DNA of 64,000 nt from contig NMRA01000403.1 in the NCBI GenBank assembly GCA_002633005.1, positions 26,860 through 90,859 of the forward strand, written 5' to 3'. The stretch is from Phoronis australis. Its lineage: Eukaryota; Phoronida; Phoronidae. Position numbers and translations under genes: made by a program. Under the pieces are notes generated by a model. The model was not told the DNA's origin and did not search any database. It saw only the letters and a program-made list of their open reading frames with translations. This document shows, piece after piece, positions 1 to 11,000 of the stretch. Positions within the stretch are counted from its first letter, which is position 1, and each line of letters opens with the position of its first letter.

Positions 1-236
1 CTGAAAACATGCGATTTTTGAGACGGCTAATATGCCCAATTGTGCCAATTTGTGTTATCATGCTCCAGCGGCGAAATTAGGGGTCATTGAGTGCACAAAA
101 TTTGGCATTTGGGTTTATGTTAGGATACCTACCCATGTACAAAAAATGAAGTTGTTTCAAATTTTGACGTATAGACTAATTTTTGAAAATCTACTGGTTT
201 TTATATGGACTGTCTCTTAATACTTAAATAGTTTTT
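1..236. other. No gene seen
   Basis: AT-rich sequence with only a short open frame and no recognisable motif. It is the left flank of the MITE that follows. Confidence 0.5.
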
Positions 237-482
237 ATATGCGCTAACTGTGAAGCGATACCGAAGCTAGTTTACAGTGAAACAACACGTATAGTTGAGA
301 TAAAAGGTCATATATATTATGACAAACTAAACTACTACAGATATCATTAATTACAAAAGTAATATAACATGTTGAACTGTAAAGGTGGGTGACAATCTGC
401 CACAGATGCAGCAGAAGGATGCATCCGTCTGTTGTTTCACTGTAAACTAGCTTCGGTATCGCTTCGCAGTTAGCGCATATAA
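237..482. mobile_element. MITE with ~48-bp terminal inverted repeats
   Basis: The left arm (about 237-286) begins ATGCGCTAACTGTGAAGCGA and is repeated in inverted orientation at about 432-480 with one clear mismatch. The ~145-bp interior shows no coding potential. The structure is that of a non-autonomous DNA transposon. A target-site duplication is not clear, so the superfamily is not assigned. Confidence 0.75.
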
Positions 483-1413
483 ACAAAATTAACCGACTGG
501 CGACTTCCGCGAAGTCGACATCGGCCAGTACCTCATTAACAGGTACCGTATCAGTATTGTAAACATGGAATAATCGTGAAAATAATCAGGTTTGTATAAG
601 GTCATGCTTACTTCCTCTTATAGACGCGCACTTTTCATGCAATCTCAGATTCAGTGGGCACGGCTGCAAGCCATGTCACCATGTATTTAAAGGACTTGCG
701 AAATCGAGGCTGCTTAATCTATCACCAATAGTACAACCTGTACACGCGCGCCCTCTAGTTATTGTAAATTTTCCGAACAGTCTCATTTTCACTGTTGTCT
801 GTCAGAAATTTGCTGAAATAAAGGCCGTTAACCTCACAAGTAAAATGTAAATAAAATACTATGCCATTTTCCAAATGAAAATTTCCTCTGACTTTAGAGC
901 ATTAGAATGCGATTGCGGAAGTTGTAAATTCAATTCTGCGCCAGGGGTGATCTCAGCAAATCGTCTTTCTTTCCGAGAATGTCCCTTTAAGGCCTGCCTC
1001 AGATTGCGACACGTGCAAATTTGATTTTTGAATCGTTTTTGCAGCATAACTCAAATAATTATAGCTGTTTCACAAAGAAAAATCTGATAATTGCAACGGT
1101 TAGTCTCTGTTGACCCATGTATATCGCGAACCAATTACGAAACGTGTCCGATTTGTTAGGGTGACAACTCTTTAGCCAAGAATTGTAACAGTAAATAGCA
1201 GCGAGTTGGACGTGGTCGTACTTGGCCAAATGTACACGACCTACGTCACCGCGAAGAAATCCACGAGCACGCTGCACGGTAAGCCGTACAATTTAGTTGG
1301 CCTTGTTGCGAGTCGATTTCTACATTTACAGCTAGTAACTTCCTTTTTCATGGTTTGGAACTCCCAATAATCATCAGTTTGGTTGGTCAAAAAAGTATAA
1401 GTCACGTAGGTAA
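483..1413. other. Intergenic, nothing recognised
   Basis: Only short open frames occur, on both strands, without domain motifs, convincing splice sites or repeats. An AATAAA lies near 818 with no gene to attach it to. Confidence 0.4.
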
Positions 1414-1510
1414 CATGCGTTCACCCAAGGGGGAGCTAGGATGAGTCCCCAATTGGTGAAAAGGGCAAAAAGACCCTCCTCAGGTGAAAAAAAACTCCGA
1501 GAAAGGTTAT
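1414..1510. repeat. Fragment of the CATGCG-terminus MITE family
   Basis: The sequence from CATGCG at 1414 through the GGGCAAAAAGACC and CTCCGAG blocks aligns with the left part of the intact 266-bp element at 19531-19796. The matching right terminus is not found here, so this copy is truncated or heavily decayed. Confidence 0.6.
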
Positions 1511-2817
1511 CCCTAACTTCATTTGTCATTCTTTGCAGCATTTCACACCTGCCGTGTTCCACTGTGTATGTCTCCAGCTTTTGCTCTGTGATAGCATTAC
1601 TACGTCATTTTATTTCCACTTGAGAATGAAACAAGTTTGTTTCAAAATGTCGTGTATCTTTTGATCGTGTCTGTTGGTCAGTTATTACATCAATGTTCCG
1701 TTGAGTGCACAGTTTTATTCTGAACACATGCACGAAACGGAATAAAGACTATCAACAACGAAAAGTGTCGTTTGTTTAATCAATTCTGCACATGTATGTA
1801 ATGTATATGTAGATGTATATGCATAAAACGTATTATACATGTATATGCCTCTGTCTATTAAAATGGGAGTTTTTTGCTTAAGGGGCGCAAAACAAATTAA
1901 TATTTAAGAAAATCCTAACAGTGCTTTTGAGATCTCATCTTGATCATTTACATCAAATACATTTGAATCTTGTTACTGATACAGTTATTCTGCTATCAAT
2001 GTATTTGTATTTGTCTACATTTTAATAAAAAGACATGATCATGTGACCCAAATAATGACAGATTGCAGGAAAGTCAGAGATCAAATTCTTCACGCTTTTT
2101 ACTTTCAGTTAGTATATTCTATTACTTAATTAAATTACAATTTTGTAGGTATGTGGCTAAATACGCAGACTTTTCAATAAGATTCCGAAATAACTTCTCA
2201 CCCCTTGATGCACTGTGAAAATTAAAACCACGTTCCCCTACTTCAGATCTTGCTTTAAATGCTTGTGATAAATATGCATAAACATCAGCCATGGCAGCCC
2301 TTCATCAGATTTTAAAAATTACTGTGCTTTGATAAAGCCATCAGTGTGCACTTTACTTAATGCATTTTGTTGTGTGCAATTTTAAAGAAGTAATTGGCAG
2401 GTTCAGTTATATTAGCTGTCATAGCAGTGGGTTTGCAAACTGCGAGATGCTACAGGTTGTCTGCTTTTAGTAACAGATTAATGCAAATCAGCTTTTATGT
2501 GGTGAAAGCAGCTATTTTGCATGTATGAGTACGCAATGCTCTATAGGTCATTGTTTTGCGCGCGTAAGCCTATGAATGCATGTAAACAAGGTGGAAAATG
2601 ACATAACAAACACAGGTCGAAACACTTAGAGGGACCACTGACTATTGCATTGCACTTGCCGTTCGTGTTCTTCTTGATGATACCCAGGTTAGAAGCAGAA
2701 CTAGTCGGGTTAGTGTAAAATTGTGAAGTCTGCAGAAAATATGCTCATCGATTCCTAGTGTTGACGCTCGTTTTCATACAGGTGGCTGTTGTGTATATGC
2801 GAGTTTGTGAATATACA
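1511..2817. other. Intergenic, nothing recognised
   Basis: AT-rich DNA with no supported gene. A TACATGTA octamer lies near 1836. Confidence 0.4.
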
Positions 2818-2962
2818 CAAAACGAACCGATAGTGGAGTACATGAAGTACTATCCCACGAGACATTATTCCACGTATCGCCCTAGACCGAAGGTCAAGAT
2901 CGATACGAGAAATAATGTCTAGTGGGATATTACTTCATGTACGCCAATCGAGGTACGTTTTG
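2818..2962. repeat. Long hairpin (foldback/MITE-like)
   Basis: The outer arm from CAAAACG (2818) through ACATGAAGTA and CCCACGAGACATTATT pairs with its imperfect reverse complement ending at 2962. GTATCG/CGATAC pairs again in the centre. Almost the whole 145 bp can fold back. The terminal target duplication is not evident. Confidence 0.65.
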
Positions 2963-3626
2963 TATTTATCCCTAACGCTTCGAATTCCTAAGTTTCTTTC
3001 ATTTTTTTCCGCATTTTTTTTAATACTTCACTCTGACTGTTCACGTGGCGGATCACATCCTTTATGTATGTACTTCGCGTTAGGTTGCAAGTTTTCTCTA
3101 ATAAAAGAAACAGTTCTAAATTTAACGATTTGTTACTTGAAAAGAGATAACAAAGATGGAAACAAGGGTAACTTTGCACTGAACTTGTAAAATCTCCTGA
3201 AAAAAGTTAAATACCAACGTTTGATATTGGCAAAGAATAGGTGCTTGAGTTGCAGACGATATAATGCATAGAAAATTGAAAACTGAGACAGAACTGTCAT
3301 ATAATTAATATTCCTGTTACAGATGTTACGATTGCATGTTGAGTGGTATCTAAACTACTACAATTGTATTACTTTAAGCTATTTTCCGAAAGTGTGATGA
3401 TCTACATGTAACCGGCTAACGACGTCGAGCCGACATTGACCTACCTTTTTAACCTTCAATCTCAGAGGTCACTGTTGAAGTAGTGCGGGAGATGAATACG
3501 GAATACATTTATTACATGGCCGTATTTCTCTCGACAGATTCAACGCGTATGTGAAAAATATACGGTGATAAATGCCTGCTTTACTCATTGGCAGATAACA
3601 GCATTGGTGGCGTCTGACCCATCATC
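2963..3626. other. Upstream flank of the PAN-like exon, no motif seen
   Basis: No gene of its own is seen. It should contain the promoter and 5' UTR of the exon that starts at 3627, but no clear TATA box or initiator pair was found. Confidence 0.3.
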
Positions 3627-3911
3627 ATGTTTGAACGTGACTTATTGTTTCTCTTTTTTCTACAAGTGTGTTTTCAATTTAATTCCATTGTGACTCGAGA
3701 GATAAGCAGATTTCACACGGAGAAGACATCAGCATCAACGTGCCCGGGCAATGTAACCGTCACAGCATCTTCTCTGATCGAATGTTCTCATGTCTGTTCA
3801 GTGGATCGCACTTGTGTGGCCTTCCTGTATGTCAGTAGAAAGATTTGCTCAACTTGCAATATTGTAGAAAAGACAGTTCCAAAGAACGGCGAAAATATTT
3901 TCGGGTGGCGG
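3627..3911 (+). CDS. First exon: signal peptide plus PAN/apple-like domain
   Basis: The exon encodes 95 residues. Residues about 5-18 form a hydrophobic signal-peptide core (LLFLFFLQV), so the product should be secreted. Residues about 28-80 contain spaced cysteines (CPGN, IECSHVCSVDRTC, ICSTCN), the pattern of a PAN/apple-type adhesion module. The frame ends in FGWR followed by a consensus donor (CGG|GTGAGT), so the exon closes in phase 0. PAN-like modules followed by fibrinogen domains are common in invertebrate secreted lectin-like proteins, and a fibrinogen exon lies downstream on the same strand (13012). That exon needs a phase-1 upstream junction, so at least one exon between them is missing or unrecognised, or the two belong to separate genes. 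Exon structure is fairly sure; the domain name is moderately sure. Confidence 0.6.
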
Positions 3912-4635
3912 GTGAGTACGTCCAGAATCTGAGTTCATGACACAAGTACTGCCAATATTAAACTTTCACGCACATGCCACTTGCAAAATGGGTTTATCTA
4001 ACGCGCATTCTGGTTTTCATAATCCACTAGATCTAATTTCCATAGAAATGAAAATGTTCGTTTATGGCACTGATTCTTACTTCAGACATTTTTGCAAAAA
4101 AAAAACAGCTGCACGTATCACAGTAAATATTGAAAGTAGTCTCAAGTGTGTCTTGTTTGTTTTCCATGACCCTTCCAAAATAAATATATAAACATAATTA
4201 GCCATCCTGATAACACTGAGGCAGCCACATTAGTATGGTAGATAATTGGCATAACGCTCAGATTTTAAGCATTTTAGTACGATCTTCATTGGCCTGTGTG
4301 TTGGCGATAAGACTGAGTGAATTGTTGTCTTGGGATTAATAATGGTTTAATAAATGCTACGAGGATTAAAAATGGATCCAGCAATTTATAATTTTAACAT
4401 GCAGTTAAGTCACAAAGAAATGCTTAACTCTTTCTGTACGTTCAAACAACCTACAGGAAACAAATATTCCAGAGGCAATAGTTTTCAACAGATTTTCTAG
4501 ATGGTTTCCAATACGGCGACGAAGAAGACTACGTGCAACAAAATTTCGCGTGTTGAATGATAAAATCGTTAAGTACATGGCGTGAGGATTTAAACAATTT
4601 AGGCTACACACACGCGGACACACTCACACACATAT

Positions 4636-4698
<63 letters not shown>

Positions 4699-4725
4699 CA
4701 CATATACATACTTTACATATATACA

Positions 4726-4756
<31 letters not shown>

Positions 4757-5198
4757 ACGTGTGTATATGTACAGAGAGAGAGGGGGAGAGGGGGAGAGGG
4801 GGTAGGAAGAGAGGGAGAGAGAGCTATAGATATACATATATGTACGTAAATAGGTATATAGGTATATTGATATATCATAAGAATGCAATGGGATAGTCTT
4901 CTGATCCGCGACTAAAAACATTTATTTGCAATCGTAAATTACTTTTCTTGGTCATAGTTTGCAAGAAAAACGACCACGCCTTAACATTGTTAAGATCAAA
5001 CCTACTTACCCATTCCATAAGAAAAGAAGTAGGCGAGAGTAAACGAGGGGTAGTGTTGCCTATTGATAAACACTACGACATTTTTCTTGGCTTTGTGTTG
5101 TTTTTATATTACACGATTTTTTGTAGGAATTCCAAGACTGTTCCGCTCCAGGTAGGCATGCATGTTTACTAACGCTACTTAATTCGTAATTTGTTGTA
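3912..5198 (+). other. Putative intron, left part
   Basis: Non-coding, beginning at the GTGAGT donor. It holds the microsatellite block and runs up to the Tigger transposon. An open frame at 3937-4191 shows no domain. Confidence 0.4.
4609..4832. repeat. Compound microsatellite (CA)n-(GT)n-(GA)n
   Basis: A long CA tract (about 4621-4702) is followed by a GT tract (about 4730-4756) and a purine GA/GGGGGAGA tract (about 4772-4832). CA followed by GT gives a potential hairpin. Open frames across this block are low-complexity artefacts. Confidence 0.95.
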
Positions 5199-5611
5199 TG
5201 GTAAGGTGGGGCAAGACGCCCAGTGCAGGTAAAACGCCTACTGAATTTAAAATAAAACAAAGCCGCTCTCACGGCGTCCTTTTGAGTGGAAATCCAGTGC
5301 CACCTAGAGTAACTTTGGATGGGACACCGAAGTAGACACTTGAAACAAATTTGATTTTTCAGGATACTTTTGAACTTCTCAATTACGATTTTGGCTCGTC
5401 TGTACGCTCCTGTTAACAAGGTTTCATTCGTGTCTGCTTTGGCCATTCATTTTACAACGCCTACGGTAGGGTTTTTTCTCCCGATTAGGCGTTTTGTCCC
5501 TTACACAAACTCCGGTACATTTCACATTATTTTTTTTTTCAATTAAAAGATTTTTTGATGTTCAAAATTAAAACGATCGATGCATTCAAATAATTGTTTT
5601 GATTTTGCTAA

Positions 5612-7992
5612 ATGGTCAGCGCGTATAAGAAAAAACCAACAGAGGCAGTTACGAAGATAATGCTTTAAGAAAAGCTTTGCAAGAAGTTATTGTTAACTGT
5701 GAGTAAGCGGTACATGTACGGTGTTCCGTCAGGACGACGCGAAGACACAGATACATCTTTCACTATTCCAGGACAACTCAAGCATGGCCGCCACGTTCCA
5801 GTTTTACCGGAACATGTGGAGAATGAACGATGTAGCTATAGCTACATCATCAAATGGAGAGGTCTCTGTGGCGCTCGACCACTTTTGACATGAGGCGTTT
5901 GGTGTTTGATTTTGCTCAAAAAGCGGGAATCACTCACCTATTTAACGAGAGCAACCCAGTGGCTGGCAAAGACTGGCTGTTAGGGTTTATGAAACACCAC
6001 CCAGAATTAAGTCTTAGAGAGCCACAAGAAGTTAGTGTGTCCAGGATGTCTTAACAGAACAGAGGTGGACAAGTTTTTCTCAGCGTACAAGGAATTACCT
6101 GACAGTCACAAAATCGATCCAGTAATTATCTGGAATATGGACGAAACAGGCATAACCAGTGTCCAAAAACCCTGCAAGGTTGTTGCCACGAAGGGAGCAC
6201 GTCAAGTTGGAAAACTAACAAGGGGCGAAGTAGCCTCTTTGGTTACTGTCATATGTGCGATAAACGCTGTTGGAGTGTTTTTGTTCCCAGTATTTGTTTT
6301 ACAGCGGAAGCTAACGCTTTCTCACATGATGTCAGGTTCTCCCCCTATGTCAATTGATTACGCTTCACCAATTAAGTGGTTGGTCTGATTCTGGCCTATG
6401 TTGGAGTGTTTTTGCTCCCAATGGTTTTACAACGGAAGCTAACGCTTTCTCACATGATGTTAGGTTCTCCCCCATGTCAAATGATTACGCTTCACCAATT
6501 AAGTGGTTGGTCTGATTCTGGCCTGAAATGGCATTTTGTGGCAATATCAAGGTTAGCGACATCAAATGACCACGTCCTTCTGTTAGATTGTCACCAAAGC
6601 CACAAATCATTACATTAGAAGCCATGGATTATGCATGAGCAAACGGTATATATCTATTGACTTTCCCACCCCACAGCACACATAAACTGCAGCTAGTGGA
6701 CAAGTCCTATTTTAATTCGCTCAAAAGCGATACAACAACGTTACTGATAACTGGATGGTCTCCAGTCGCGATCAAAAAGTCACCATTTATCAAATGCCTG
6801 AATTATTTGGCAAGGCTCACGTGCGTACTGCAACACCACTGCGGGTGATTAATGGTTTCGATCGTGCGATTATGGTCTTATGACCATGAGGTGTTCACAG
6901 CCGACCAGTTTGTGTGTGAGCAAGATGGAATTATCTTGACACGACAGTAACCCAATCTGAAGGTAATTGCACCAGCAATCAGCATGTTTTAGCTGTTGAC
7001 GTCGAAATTCAATATACTGATCAGGATGCCATCCCTGATCAACCCATGGGAGAAAGATTGCAAACCGATGGAGATGTAAATGAGGACTTCAGTTTCACTA
7101 CAGCTCCTGAATGTGGTGAAGAGTTGATTGGAGACAGTCCACCAAGCGCAGAGTGTCATCTGCCAGATGATGTCAGGGGAAAAATGTGGCATGTGCTACA
7201 GTCAGAAAATCTACTAATGTTGACAATGACCTTGCTCTACCAGCCAGAAAACCAAACTACCGAGTGAAGTGTACAAAAATCCTCGGTGAAGCCCGTTGCT
7301 TTTTTCGGAGCATTGTTGTAACAATGGACGAAAAACGGATGCGGTTCGTTGTCAGTCTGTCCAGTACATGTGTAGAAATATCCACGGATATAACGACATC
7401 GAGCAGAGCACGCTCATTGGTGACATGCCCTAGTATGTAAGATACTTATCGATTGAGCAGCGTATTCCAGCAGCGTCTCTTTCATCAACCATCCCGGGGG
7501 AGTTCGAGATCATTGCTACAAGTCATGTCTTAAACAGACCAATTTAAGTAATGAACAATGCGCGTGGTCTTACACAGCACTATGGAGACGAGCATGACAG
7601 CAGTGTATCTGTTATGTTTCGCAGCTTTGTAGAAGATGTAGGACACTAGGATGCTTTGGTGTACGATGACTCCTCGAATTGAAAATAATGGGGCTCGCGA
7701 AATTGAGGGTCTAGAAGCCGCCAAAATTGACGCTTTGGTGTACAATGAATTCTCTGCTCCTCGATCTATAATCGACAGAACTCGCGAGATTCAGCGCCAA
7801 GAAGCCGCCGAAATCATCCGAAGTTTTTCATGCCATCCAAGGAATACTATCGTTTCCCAAAAAGCTAGTACGTCCGAGTCATCAGCAGTTCTGACCTCGT
7901 CTCCCTGCAAGAAACAACAAGCGGCGAAACGAAAGAAACGTTTAATGAATCGAAAGTTAAAGAATCCCCCGCAACAAAAACGTAGTGGATAA
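5612..7992 (+). pseudogene. Tigger/pogo (DDE_1) transposase pseudogene
   Basis: The frame opens with MVSAYKKKPTEA, a typical N-terminus of this family, followed by the HTH_Tnp_Tc5-like helix-turn-helix (AGKDWLLGFMKHHPELSLR, about 5960-6025) and the DDE_1 catalytic region. The three acidic positions can be located: D in NMDETGI (about 6135), D in LLLDCHQSH (about 6585) and D in KLQLVDKSYF (about 6700). A basic Lys/Arg-rich tail ends at 7992. Reading is broken by several stops and frameshifts, for example between the helix-turn-helix and catalytic parts, and by an internal tandem duplication. It should be inactive. Family assignment is strong from motif order and matching terminal repeats. Confidence 0.85.
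6269..6524 (+). repeat. ~131-bp tandem duplication inside the transposase
   Basis: GTTGGAGTGTTTTTG starts one copy at 6269 and a second at 6400. Both run through GCGGAAGCTAACGCTTTCTC or a near variant to TGGTCTGATTCTGGCCT. Each copy has its own small indels, so the duplication is old. It disrupts the catalytic domain. Confidence 0.9.
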
Positions 7993-8788
7993 AGAGCTAC
8001 TACAGCCGCTGATGCCAACGAAATTTAGTGCCAGTACATAACATGCAGCGATTTATATTCCAACAGTGCTTCTGGGAAAATGTGTGGTGGACACAGCGTC
8101 AAATTTTGTTCTGATTGGGCCCATATAGCTAGTATGCCAGGTTCGAAATCATGTGTATGCCCGACCTGTGACTGGTCATATTGAAAAGTTTGTTTGTACT
8201 GGTTTCTCATTGGAATTTGGATTTGTAGCTAATTAAGGAAACACGTTAGATTGCATTCAATGGTTTATTTACGAGCTCTCGAAATGTTGACATTTTTGGA
8301 CTGGACCCATGAGTTTTGTATACTAACATGTCAATATTTTACATCGAAAAATCGATTTAGACCGACAGCGTAGAAAATCGTAGTTATGACATCTTAGTGA
8401 AACAGGCCCAGGTTTGGTATCATCTGTATTTTCGATCTGTGACTTATTAAATTAAAAAAATGGAAACAGTTATCATGTATGATATTATTAATATATTCTA
8501 CATTTGATAGTTATTGTAGTATTGGCATCTAAAACTTAGTTTTACCTAATTACACCTGTGAGGTAAGACGCTCACCCAATGCGTGTTTTGCCTCAGCCCT
8601 TGGGCAACACCTCCGTTTTCAAAACTATTTCCAAAATTGGATGCACCAAAACAGGGATCTCCACTTCCCCGAAATTTTACACACCAGTAGTATGGGTTCA
8701 TGTGTATGTTTTGAAGTTCCTAGAATTCTTGGCTTGGAAATAACGAAGCAAGGTTCTTAAGGTAAGTGCGCTGCCTCACCTTACCATA

Positions 8789-9900
8789 ATAGTCTTTGAA
8801 AACTTTAAAATCAGTTAATGAAACCTTGAAAGATGCTCCTTTTTCAAAATAAGGAGGTTATTATTTTCTAAAAGAATTGTTTACGTAAACAGGGTTGTGA
8901 CTCCTATGGATATGACACCCCCAAGCATTGTCGATTTAATCGGGCAAAGAAAAACGTTGGGCAATAATGTTATAAATTTGCATAATTTAACAAAAAATGG
9001 TACTCCTGAACTTCTGTACGTTTGTAATGAATTTGCCTTATCTTTGAAAACAATTTCTTGGAGACAACGTGCCCTGTGAAGACATTGTGGCCTAGTTATA
9101 GCTGGAGCTACACTTTTCCATCTAGTGATCAGTGCTTAAGGCTCTTAAGGAAAGTCCTCTTCCTACATGACTTGCCGTCCTCCATTCGAGTTAAAACTTC
9201 ATTTCAAAGGGAACGGTATTTTATTCCGAATAAATTTTGGAGAGTTTTCTATAAGTTGTTGATTAATTTTACAAATACGTCAACATCAAAAAGTAAACTT
9301 ATATATTCTCTAGCGAATCTCAAAAAATACCCGCTTGGAACTCTGCTGTTCGTGACGTATTTGATGGGGAAAAAGTCTCCAGGGGTAGCTTGAACAATGT
9401 ATCAAAATGTCCCAGGGTTGATCAAGTTTTGTAAGGCCAAAACAATAAAATACAGAGCGATAATTGATGCTGGGTTCTCAGCGTTTTACGTGAACAACCT
9501 CATTGAAAACGTCTGTGCATATCAAAGTTGGGTGCAAAACTTATAACAATTTATTTCAAATGAAACTGAATTAATAAACAATGCAATCCATTTTTATGTC
9601 ATCTAGAGTAACTGTACGCACTGTAGTTGACTTGTGAGGTCGTACTTCGTGTATTTCCGTCTAACCGAAACGGTCACGACTTTAGGGCCTCATTCAAAAT
9701 GGCCGCCGATATCAGCGACCGTTTCAAAACTCTGCTTACGGAGACAAACAAGGATTAAGATTGTCAAAACACGTATATTTGTGAAGGCTGACATATGTCC
9801 ATGACATCACATGAGCAGTTGCTAACGGACATTGGGTAGTATGACAATCGGCACTTATTATGCTTATATTCACGACTTTAGGTCACCGGTGTATATATTG
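8789..9900. other. Putative intron/intergenic, nothing recognised
   Basis: Frames at 8897-9079 and 9058-9393 have no recognised domain and overlap in different frames. They may be remnants of an unidentified element. The motif CAAAATGGCCGCC near 9695 resembles a YY1 site but has no gene context. Confidence 0.3.
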
Positions 9901-9904
9901 AGCT

Positions 9905-10516
9905 TCGTTAGACCCCGAAATTTCATGCAACCCATTGACTACCCGGGTACAGTTGACTTATCCTCGTCAACTCGTCGTAAAACTAAGGCTACATCGGCAA
10001 GTAAAGCGAAAGGACCAGCGGGGGTGCATGCAAAATCTGGTCGTCAACCGACACTCACCTTGTTCGATGCAGCCGTTTAAGTGGAAAACAATCGAATAAA
10101 CGTCATTTTCTAGCATAATTCGCCGGCTTTTGTTACAAAGAAGTGTGTCGTCAGTTTCAAAAACGGAACGCTCGTGACACGGCGCACGGCCCATTTTTTA
10201 AAACTTTGAGACGTCTTTCGGGAGATGATGACAGCTTCCCAAGCACCACGGTTTGTTCTTAAGTTCGGTTTGCTGGTATAAAAATACTAAAAACTGGTAA
10301 CGAAATGAAACAAGTTCCGATAATTTGTTGTGACATGTATGCAACCTATGTGCCGGCAGCGAAGAACGCTTGATAAAAGAATCGTGGGAAAAATCTCGTA
10401 AAAGTCAGATGACGTAATCGCAAAAAGCCCACTCTAGAGAACCCATAACAATTTTAGCAGCAGCCGATTAACGATCGCCGATTCTTCCAACGCCGGTAAA
10501 TAAGTTAGTTTACTTT
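9905..10516 (-). repeat. Diverged ~600-bp dispersed repeat, copy A
   Basis: Read on the - strand, this block aligns over most of its length with 55845-56470 on the + strand. Shared blocks include CACAACAAATT followed by a GGAACT-containing stretch, CACGAGCG, GAAAATGA, CACTTAAACGGCTG and CAAGGTGAGT. The last is a consensus splice donor at the same place in both copies. On the + strand the same block ends an open frame at 9832-10080 whose C-terminus (AKSGRQPTLT...AAV-stop) is also matched in copy B. The nature of the block is unresolved: promoter/first-exon duplication, decayed gene or mobile element. Confidence 0.6.
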
Positions 10517-10656
10517 TGGAACCTGGTTCCTTGGTTTACTCAAGGATGAGAGTAGTTTTAATGACACTGATTTTAAGTCAGATTTTATTTGTCCATTTTG
10601 TATACATTTATTAACAATGAGCACATGTACAATAACACAAAAACAAGAACAACATA

Positions 10657-10706
<50 letters not shown>

Positions 10707-10715
10707 CACACACAC
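10657..10715. repeat. (CA)n microsatellite
   Basis: About 59 bp of CA dinucleotides interrupted by a single AA. It abuts the 3' end of a LINE fragment read on the - strand. Confidence 0.95.
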
Positions 10716-11000
10716 TCATACCCTACACCTAATCCTCTTGACTACTAAGAAAAACACCAAAATTACACCATCATTTGGCACAAATTCTGAATACAAATCC
10801 TTACGAGCACTATACTTTTCACTCACATAATATTGTTTGATGAAGTTAAAAAATCTAGTTATAAGTAATCTTTTTGATCCGAACTTTTGGTTATAAATAA
10901 ACTGTTCACCCAATAATAAATCAATCCTTTTAAAATTTTCCTTTTTATCAAAAAAGCCAAAAATAACATTGTTGCCACACCTTTACTATCAGCAGAGTAG
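10716..11000 (-). pseudogene. LINE C-terminal fragment
   Basis: Translation on the - strand gives NNVIFGFFDKKENF followed by LITRFFNFIKQYYVSEKYSA. This resembles the extreme C-terminus of L1/Tx1-type LINE ORF2 proteins. The fragment lacks the reverse transcriptase and ends in a GT-rich tract on that strand. Assignment rests on a short, weakly conserved region. Confidence 0.4.

Larger units (their letters stand above)
5199..8786 (+). mobile_element. Tigger/pogo-type DNA transposon, full length but decayed
   Basis: The left terminus TGGTAAGGTGGGGCAAG (5199) has its inverted counterpart CTCACCTTACCA ending at 8786. TA dinucleotides flank both ends (5197-5198 and 8787-8788), the TA target duplication expected of the Tc1/mariner-pogo superfamily. 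Inside is a DDE_1-type transposase pseudogene. Both subterminal regions carry repeated AACGCCT/AGACGC motifs, possible transposase binding sites. The element sits between the PAN-like exon and the fibrinogen exon. Confidence 0.88.

Noticed and set aside
4557-4921. Repetitive open frames rich in Thr-His or Val-Cys
   Set aside because: They are translations of the CA/GT microsatellite.
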